DNA from: Eubacterium sp. CAG:786
GTDB taxonomy: Bacteria > Bacillota > Clostridia > Oscillospirales > Ruminococcaceae
DNA: 11,469 bases
Direction: 5' to 3'
NCBI GenBank assembly: GCA_000432175.1
Contig: HF989517.1
Span: 1-11,469 of the forward strand
The position numbers were made by a program, and so were the translations under genes. Below are positions 6,467 through 11,469 of this stretch, in pieces. Under the pieces are notes generated by a model that did no database searches, had not been told where the DNA came from, and saw only the letters and a list, made by a program, of their open reading frames with translations. Numbering within the stretch: position 1 is the first letter of the stretch; every line of letters begins with the position of its first letter.

Positions 6467-7407
6467 TGGAGTTTTCACATGTTTCAGTGCTGCTTCACGA
6501 AACGGTTGACGGCGCGTTCACAGACCCAAAGGGCGTTTACGCGGATCTCACCACGGGTGGCGGCGGCCACAGTCTGGAGCTTGCAAAGCGTCTGGACGGC
6601 GGCAGGCTGATATGCTTCGATCAGGACAGGGAGGCGCTTGAAGCTGCTGGGGAGCGGCTGAAGGGCTATCCGGTCACGTTCGTGCGGAGCAATTTCAGCG
6701 AGATAAAGTCGGTGCTGGCTGAGCTGGGGGTAACTGCTCTTGACGGCATCATTGCCGACCTGGGAGTTTCATCACACCAGCTTGACACAGCGGAGCGCGG
6801 GTTTTCATTCCACAATGACGCGCCGCTGGATATGAGAATGAGCGGCGAGGGACTTTCCGCGCGGGACGTTGTGAACGAATACGGCGAGGAAGAGATCGCA
6901 CAGATACTTTTCAACTACGGTGAAGAAAAATTCGGGAACCGGATAGCAAGAGGCATAGTAAACGCCCGGCTGAACGCCCCGATAGAGACCACGGGACAGC
7001 TTGCGGAGATAATCAGGTCGAGCGTTCCGGCGGCATACCGCAGGGAGAAAAATCCCTGCAGAAAAAGCTTCCAGGCGATAAGAATAGAGGTAAACCACGA
7101 ACTCGACGTGCTTGAAACGGCGCTGACAGACGGTTTTGCCGCGCTGAAAAAGGGCGGCAGAATGTCGGTGATAACCTTCCATTCGCTGGAGGACAGGATA
7201 GTCAAGAACCGCTTCAGGGAGTTCTGCACGGGCTGCACATGTCCGCCTGAATTCCCGGTGTGCGTATGCGGAAAGAAGCCCATGGGGAGACTCCTGGACA
7301 AGAAGCCGATCGTTGCTTCTCCGGAGGAATTGGAGGCTAATCCGCGCAGCCGCAGCGCAAAGCTGAGGGTCATTGAGAAAATACGCAGCACCCCTTTCGA
7401 GGATTGA
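6466..7407 (+). CDS. rsmH: 16S rRNA (cytosine1402-N4)-methyltransferase RsmH
   Basis: SAM-dependent enzyme that N4-methylates C1402 in the 16S rRNA decoding centre; also known as MraW. The 313-residue protein has normal length. It begins with EFSHVSVLLHE, then the SAM loop TTGGGGHS (29-36), FDQD (51-54), ADLGVSSHQLD (97-107), RGFSFHNDAPLDMRM (111-125), SFQAIRIEVNHEL (201-213) and ITFHSLEDRIVK (236-247). A cysteine-rich insert, CTGCTCPPEFPVCVC (254-268), is common in Firmicutes homologues. The segment NPCRKSFQ (196-203) replaces the more frequent HPA-x-R-x-FQ form. The first base of its ATG is the last base of the mraZ stop. The gap to the next gene is 123 bases, long for this cluster. Confidence 0.97.
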   Translation: MEFSHVSVLLHETVDGAFTDPKGVYADLTTGGGGHSLELAKRLDGGRLICFDQDREALEAAGERLKGYPVTFVRSNFSEIKSVLAELGVTALDGIIADLGVSSHQLDTAERGFSFHNDAPLDMRMSGEGLSARDVVNEYGEEEIAQILFNYGEEKFGNRIARGIVNARLNAPIETTGQLAEIIRSSVPAAYRREKNPCRKSFQAIRIEVNHELDVLETALTDGFAALKKGGRMSVITFHSLEDRIVKNRFREFCTGCTCPPEFPVCVCGKKPMGRLLDKKPIVASPEELEANPRSRSAKLRVIEKIRSTPFED

Positions 7408-7422
7408 AGCGTCAGGGACGCA

Positions 7423-7491
7423 CTGAATAAAGCGCAGCGCAGCAAAATCAGACGCGTGCTCGTCTGAACGGGTCGGCTTTGTTATATTCAG
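7423..7491. repeat. Imperfect inverted repeat in the rsmH-ftsL gap
   Basis: CTGAATA (7423-7429) pairs with TATTCAG (7485-7491), and AAGC (7430-7433) with GCTT (7476-7479), separated by a short bulge. Nested inside is a perfect 7-base-pair hairpin, TCAGACG (7448-7454) with CGTCTGA (7461-7467). No U-tract follows, so it does not look like a terminator. It may be a small dispersed repeat element or an RNA processing site. Confidence 0.55.
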
Positions 7492-7530
7492 CGTTTGCTA
7501 AGTTATATTGGAAATTAGGAAGGTGGACAA

Positions 7531-8037
7531 ATGCTTCCGGAGATGGACAAGTCAAATCTTGCGTATGATCTGTCACACTTTGACAACACTGCCCGCAGGG
7601 AGCAGCAGCGTCAGCAGGACAGGGAGCGCCGCGAGAGAGAGATCAAAATGAACAGACATTCGGCGTCCCGGAGTGGCTCCAAGCTGGGGATAGTGCTGTT
7701 TGCAGTGGCTGCATTCGGCGCGCTGTGGGCGGTCAATGTACAGAACACCAAGGCTGACGATATCGCACGAATGGTGGACGATCAGAAAAAGCTGCTTGCA
7801 GAGGCGCAGGACCAGAATTCACTGTTACAGAGCCGTCTGGACAGTAAGGTGAATATCAGCTATATCGAGGAATATGCGGCTACCGAGCTTGGAATGAGCA
7901 AGGTGTCCAATTCGCAGATAAACTACCTCAGCGTGAACACTGAGGATCTTATCGAGGTCAGCCCCGAGGAGAGCGGCAACATCTTTACCGCTATCGCGGA
8001 CTGGTTCGGTGACCTGATGGAATACATCGGCTTCTGA
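7531..8037 (+). CDS. ftsL: FtsL-like cell division protein
   Basis: Bitopic membrane protein of the FtsL/DivIC type, which forms the coiled-coil complex that recruits and activates the septal synthase. The 168-residue protein has a charged, Arg/Glu/Gln-rich cytoplasmic head (about 20-50), one membrane segment (about 52-69) and an external coiled coil (about 74-106). A typical FtsL/DivIC tail motif follows, YIEEYAATELGMSKVSNSQI (111-130). The C-terminus ends in an unusual hydrophobic, amphipathic stretch, NIFTAIADWFGDLMEYIGF (150-168). Start: ATG 7531 after AGGAAGG (7517-7523); ATG 7543 is less well placed. Its position between rsmH and a division transpeptidase gene is where ftsL is expected. 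Sequence similarity within this family is low, so the call rests on topology, motif and position. Confidence 0.85.
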   Translation: MLPEMDKSNLAYDLSHFDNTARREQQRQQDRERREREIKMNRHSASRSGSKLGIVLFAVAAFGALWAVNVQNTKADDIARMVDDQKKLLAEAQDQNSLLQSRLDSKVNISYIEEYAATELGMSKVSNSQINYLSVNTEDLIEVSPEESGNIFTAIADWFGDLMEYIGF

Positions 8038-8044
8038 TGGCATA

Positions 8045-8082
8045 ATATAGAGGTGAGCAGGGACACGCTGTCTACCCTATAT
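8045..8082 (+). other. RNA hairpin in the ftsL-PBP gap
   Basis: ATATAG-A-GGT (8045-8054) pairs with ACCCTATAT (8074-8082) with one bulged A. Inside, GGACA (8061-8065) pairs with TGTCT (8069-8073) around a three-base loop, leaving GAGCAG as a one-sided bulge. No U-tract follows. Its position immediately before the terminator-like stem at 8104 suggests a two-part leader element. Confidence 0.5.
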
Positions 8083-8103
8083 CTGCCGGCAACGGAATGA
8101 TCT

Positions 8104-8175
8104 GGGCAAGGTCGGCTTACTTGCGCTGTGCGGCATGTCCGCGCAGCGGATAGGCGGCTTTGCTCTTTGTTTTTT
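8104..8175 (+). terminator. Long terminator or attenuator-like stem between ftsL and the transpeptidase gene
   Basis: The basal stem GGGCAAGGTCG (8104-8114) pairs with CGGCTTTGCTC (8155-8165) over 11 positions including three G-U pairs. Four more pairs join CTTA (8116-8119) to TAGG (8151-8154). The upper stem CGCTGTGCGG (8124-8133) pairs with CCGCGCAGCG (8139-8148) with one wobble and a CATGT loop. TTTGTTTTTT follows directly at 8166-8175. This is the architecture of an intrinsic terminator, but it lies inside the dcw cluster. I see no good promoter between it and the next gene. Confidence 0.75.
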
Positions 8176-8234
8176 AGACAGGCTTGACCTGAAATCAGCG
8201 CATGCTGCGGCATTTAATTGGAGGTATCGTCCGT

Positions 8235-10640
8235 ATGGGATTTTGGAAAGGCGTAAAGGCGGTCGGCAAGAGTATTTCTAAGCATGAGCAGGAGCTCGCT
8301 GAAAAGCCCAGGCTGTGGAATTCCTCGACAAAGCAGATAGTCGTGCTTGGATTTATCGTTATCATCGCGGCTTATGTCGGGGCGTTTCTGCTGAAATATT
8401 CTATTCTCGAGGGCGACAAGTGGAGAATGTATGCCACCGGGCAGCAGCAGTCCGTTGTCACTATCCAGGCAAACCGCGGAACTATTTACGACTCCAACGG
8501 CACTCAGCTGGCGGTAAGTTCCACGGTATGGGACGTGACCATCTCACCGCATGACATAGACCTCAACAACACCGCTGCAAAGAAGGAATACGACAGGAAA
8601 GCGCAGGCAAAGATAGAAAAGGGAGAGACCCCCGAGCCTTACACAGACCGCGCAGAGCTGGTCGCAAAGGGACTTTCCGACATTCTCGGCGTGGACTATG
8701 ACAAGATACTCAGCGAGTGCAGAACTGACCTCGACAAGCAGTACTACATAGTCAAGCGCAAGGTAGAGAAGCCTGAGGCGAACGAGATAACAAAGTTCAT
8801 GAGCGACAACGGGCTGAATTCAGACGATATCCACCTGTGGCCGACTTCCAAGAGAACTTATCCGAACGACTCGCTGGCTGCGAACATCATCGGCTTCACG
8901 AATTTCGACGGCGACGGAGTTTACGGTCTGGAAGCGTACTATGACGATTATCTTTCCGGCACCGACGGAAAGGCTGTCTACAGCGTTTCTGCAGACGGCA
9001 GGGAACTTAACGGCGCCAGCGACGCGTATTATTCCGCAGTGGACGGCTACAGCCTTGTCCTGACGCTGGACGAGGTGCTGCAGCATTACCTTGAAAAGAA
9101 CCTTGCGCTGTGCGTTTCGCAGCACCAGGTAATAAACCGCGCCTGCGGAATAATCATGAACTGCAAGACGGGCGCGGTGCTCGCAATGGCGACTGCCCCC
9201 AGCTTCAACCTGAACGACCCGTCCGAACTGACCAGCGCATACGACCTGCAGACGCTTGAAGAGATGAAGGCTTCCGGCGCGACGGAAGAGGAGCTTTCCG
9301 AAAAGGAAGCCGCGCTCCGCGAGCAGCAGTGGAAGAACAAGGCGATAACCGAGCTGTATTACCCCGGTTCGGTATTCAAGACGGTTACCTGCGCGAGCGC
9401 GCTTGAGGAGGAAGTGGTTTCGCTGAATTCCACGTTTCACTGCGCGGCGGTTGAGATAGTCGCGGGCACCAGAATAAAGTGCTGGTCAAGCTACGGGCAC
9501 GGCACCCTGACGCTCCAGCAGGCAGTAACCAAATCCTGCAACCCCAGCTTTATCCAGATAGGACAGCTGCTGGGCAAGGATAAGTTCTGCGATTATTTCG
9601 AGGCGTTCGGATTTACCGAGCCGACAGGAATAGACCTCCCGGGCGAGTCGGGAAGCCTTTATGTCAGCCGCGACAACATGGGTATCGTCGAACTGGCGTC
9701 TTCAAGCTTCGGTCAGACTAACAAGGTCACTCCGCTGCAGATGACTACCGCGCTGTGCGCTATCGTAAACGGCGGCTATCTGGTGACACCGTACGTGGTA
9801 GACAAGATACTCGACTCCGACGGAAACGTGGTACAGACCACCGAAACGCGCATAAAGCGCCAGGTCATCTCCGAGGAGACCTCCGCGACTATGCGCCAGA
9901 TACTCGAAACCGTTGTTAACGATAACGGCGGCAGCAACGCTTACATCAACGGCTATCGTATCGGCGGCAAATCCGGTACGACCGAGAAGATCGATGAATA
10001 CAACAAGCTCAAGGCAGAAACCGGCATCGACCACATGACTTACGTTCCGTCGTTCGCGGCATTCGCGCCGGCTGACGACCCGCAGATAGTCATGCTGGTA
10101 ATGGCTGATACGCCTACTGGTACGCAGTACTACGGAAGCGCGGTGGCAGCGCCGGTCGTTTCCGCGGTGTTCAAGGAGGGTCTGCCGCACCTTGGCATCT
10201 ACCCGACCTACACCGCAGAGGAACTTGCAAAGATGGACGCGGCTGTGCCCTACGTCCTCGGTATGGAATCCCAGAGAGCGGAAGCAAAGCTTAACGCAGA
10301 GGGCTTCGAGGTGCGCTATGTAGGCGACCAGGCAAGCGGCGCGACTGTAACCACGCAGATACCCGCTTCCGGAACGAGCATCCCCAAGGGCTCGACGGTG
10401 GTGTTGTATCTCGGAAATGAATACGACCTGGAATCCGGAGTGATACCGGACGTGACGAATATGACGGTTTCCCAGGCAAACGAAGCGATAACCAACGCCG
10501 GGTTCAACATCAAGATCTCCGGCGGCGCTGCGGATAACGACAGCGCGGTTGCAACAAGCCAGTACCCGGTAGGCGGCACTGACGCATACAAGGGCAATGT
10601 GGTGGAAGTTACGTTCCAGGTGAACGGCTACGCAGATTAA
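8235..10640 (+). CDS. ftsI: Division transpeptidase (class B penicillin-binding protein, FtsI/SpoVD type) with two PASTA domains
   Basis: Membrane-anchored D,D-transpeptidase that cross-links septal peptidoglycan outside the cell and is the target of beta-lactams. The 801-residue protein has a short cytoplasmic tail, one membrane anchor (about 34-54), a PBP dimerisation domain starting at RGTIYDSNG (81-89), and a transpeptidase domain. Catalytic motifs are S379-V-F-K382 (SxxK), S434-C-N436 (SxN) and K579-S-G-T (KSG). Two C-terminal PASTA repeats follow (about 671-730 and 736-801). Start: ATG 8235 with GGAGGT (8220-8225); the in-frame ATG 8202 has no ribosome site. Its place between ftsL and murE identifies it as the cluster's division PBP. 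SpoVD, the sporulation paralogue, has similar architecture, so whether it serves vegetative division, sporulation or both cannot be told. A terminator-like stem lies 59 bases upstream; murE follows after 14 bases. Confidence 0.95.
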   Translation: MGFWKGVKAVGKSISKHEQELAEKPRLWNSSTKQIVVLGFIVIIAAYVGAFLLKYSILEGDKWRMYATGQQQSVVTIQANRGTIYDSNGTQLAVSSTVWDVTISPHDIDLNNTAAKKEYDRKAQAKIEKGETPEPYTDRAELVAKGLSDILGVDYDKILSECRTDLDKQYYIVKRKVEKPEANEITKFMSDNGLNSDDIHLWPTSKRTYPNDSLAANIIGFTNFDGDGVYGLEAYYDDYLSGTDGKAVYSVSADGRELNGASDAYYSAVDGYSLVLTLDEVLQHYLEKNLALCVSQHQVINRACGIIMNCKTGAVLAMATAPSFNLNDPSELTSAYDLQTLEEMKASGATEEELSEKEAALREQQWKNKAITELYYPGSVFKTVTCASALEEEVVSLNSTFHCAAVEIVAGTRIKCWSSYGHGTLTLQQAVTKSCNPSFIQIGQLLGKDKFCDYFEAFGFTEPTGIDLPGESGSLYVSRDNMGIVELASSSFGQTNKVTPLQMTTALCAIVNGGYLVTPYVVDKILDSDGNVVQTTETRIKRQVISEETSATMRQILETVVNDNGGSNAYINGYRIGGKSGTTEKIDEYNKLKAETGIDHMTYVPSFAAFAPADDPQIVMLVMADTPTGTQYYGSAVAAPVVSAVFKEGLPHLGIYPTYTAEELAKMDAAVPYVLGMESQRAEAKLNAEGFEVRYVGDQASGATVTTQIPASGTSIPKGSTVVLYLGNEYDLESGVIPDVTNMTVSQANEAITNAGFNIKISGGAADNDSAVATSQYPVGGTDAYKGNVVEVTFQVNGYAD

Positions 10641-10654
10641 AAGGCGGTGAGGTC

Positions 10655-11469
10655 ATGACTTTAGGAGAACTGTTCAGCGGTATCACGGAAATTCCGGTGG
10701 CGATGAGAAATACGCAGGTCACTGGCGTGACCTCTGATAACCGGGAGGTGCAGCCGGGGTTTCTGTTCGTTTGCGTTAAGGGCAGGAGCTTCGACGGGCA
10801 CGACGTCGCAGCGGCAATGCTGGAAAAGGGCGCGTGCGCAGTTATGACGGAGCGTGCGCTGGGGCTTCCCGCGGAGATAAACGTATCCGGGAGCCGCAGG
10901 CTGTACCCCGAGGTGCTGTCTGCATTCTACGGCAGACCTACCCGTAAGCTTATCCTCGGTGCAGTCACCGGGACTAACGGAAAGACCACGACGGTGAACC
11001 TCTGCACGCAGATAACAAGGGCACTGGGGCACCAGACAGGCGTTATAGGCACGGTCGGCTGCGACACCGGCAGGGGGCTGGAGTATTCCCACGACGGACC
11101 GCCGACTACCCCGGAGCCGAGAAAGCTTTATCAGCTTTTCCGCGAGATGGCTGACATCGGCACGGAATACTGCTTCCTGGAGGCAAGCTCCATGGCGCTG
11201 GCGCAGCACCGTTTCGCAGCGGAAAGCTTCGCGGTGGGCGCGTTCACTAATCTTACGCAGGACCACCTGGATTACCACGGCACGATGGAGGACTACTACC
11301 TTGCCAAGAGAATGCTCGCGGATATGTCCAGGAACATGGTGGTGAACAGCGACGACGAATACGGGCGCAGGACGGTGGAATACTGCCGCAGCTGCGGAAT
11401 TCCCGCGATAACCACCAGCGTGACAGGCGAGGCTGATTATTACGCTGAATTCGTGAAGCTGGAGCCGCA
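10655..11469 (+). CDS. murE: UDP-MurNAc-tripeptide synthetase MurE (partial, cut by window end)
   Basis: ATP-dependent cytosolic ligase that adds the third amino acid (meso-diaminopimelate or L-lysine) to UDP-MurNAc-L-Ala-D-Glu. The first 271 codons are present and the frame is open at the window end. Visible blocks are the N-terminal substrate-domain motif VTSDNREVQPGFLFVCVKG (24-42), the ATP-binding loop GTNGKTTT, GTVG, TTPEP, and FTNLTQDHLDYHG followed by YYLAKRML with the lysine that is normally carbamylated. The usual E-V-S-S-H-A-L reads EASSMAL here. The region that distinguishes diaminopimelate from lysine enzymes lies beyond the window. GGTGAGG just upstream supports ATG 10655. It is 14 bases after the transpeptidase stop, so the two are co-transcribed. 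Confidence 0.94.
   Translation, partial: MTLGELFSGITEIPVAMRNTQVTGVTSDNREVQPGFLFVCVKGRSFDGHDVAAAMLEKGACAVMTERALGLPAEINVSGSRRLYPEVLSAFYGRPTRKLILGAVTGTNGKTTTVNLCTQITRALGHQTGVIGTVGCDTGRGLEYSHDGPPTTPEPRKLYQLFREMADIGTEYCFLEASSMALAQHRFAAESFAVGAFTNLTQDHLDYHGTMEDYYLAKRMLADMSRNMVVNSDDEYGRRTVEYCRSCGIPAITTSVTGEADYYAEFVKLEP

Noticed and set aside
8184..8218. Promoter for the transpeptidase gene (TTGACC at 8184, TTTAAT at 8213)
   Set aside because: The 23-base spacing is too long for a sigma-A promoter.
8038..8234. Known RNA classes (T-box, SAM, TPP, lysine, c-di-GMP, ZTP riboswitches, SRP RNA)
   Set aside because: None of the hallmark sequence motifs of these classes could be matched by eye in the gap.

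Overview
The window looks like a chromosomal segment from an anaerobic gut-type Firmicute of the class Clostridia, most likely Oscillospirales/Ruminococcaceae. This is inferred from the protein sequences (clostridial-type SpeE, carboxyspermidine route enzymes, Clostridia-style MraZ/RsmH/FtsL), the purine-rich ribosome binding sites and the fairly GC-rich coding DNA. All clear genes lie on the + strand. There is no rRNA, tRNA, CRISPR array or insertion sequence that I can see.

Polyamine region (1-4792). speE (52-915), a one-domain cupin (925-1263) and a carboxynorspermidine/carboxyspermidine synthase of the saccharopine dehydrogenase family (1288-2490) form a tight operon that ends at a strong intrinsic terminator (2507-2542). 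After it comes an AT-rich, probably acquired gene for a SUKH-type (SMI1/KNR4, SUKH-3-like) immunity protein (2597-3448), then a 192-base gap with small hairpins. The partner decarboxylase nspC (3641-4792) follows and is tightly linked to a DUF554 membrane protein (4823-5548). The synthase and decarboxylase make spermidine-type triamines from a diamine and aspartate semialdehyde. SpeE makes them from decarboxylated S-adenosylmethionine. The locus therefore encodes enzymes of two parallel routes.

Control region (5549-6046). This 498-base AT-rich gap holds the terminator of the nspC-DUF554 unit (5724-5751), a near-consensus sigma-A promoter (5820-5848), GTGG repeats in 10-base phase that fit MraZ operator boxes (5853-5888), and a leader of about 190 bases with a small hairpin.

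Division and cell wall (dcw) cluster (6047 to the end). The order is mraZ, rsmH, ftsL-like, a division transpeptidase with two PASTA domains, and murE (cut by the window end). This is the conserved order for this cluster and links septal peptidoglycan synthesis to precursor supply. Two of its gaps are unusually long and structured. The rsmH-ftsL gap carries an imperfect inverted repeat (7423-7491). The ftsL-PBP gap carries a hairpin (8045-8082) followed by a long stem ending in a U-tract (8104-8175), which looks like an internal terminator or attenuator ahead of the transpeptidase and murE. Together with the dual polyamine route and the inserted SUKH gene, this is the most interesting part of the window. 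I did not find a clearly new multi-gene system.
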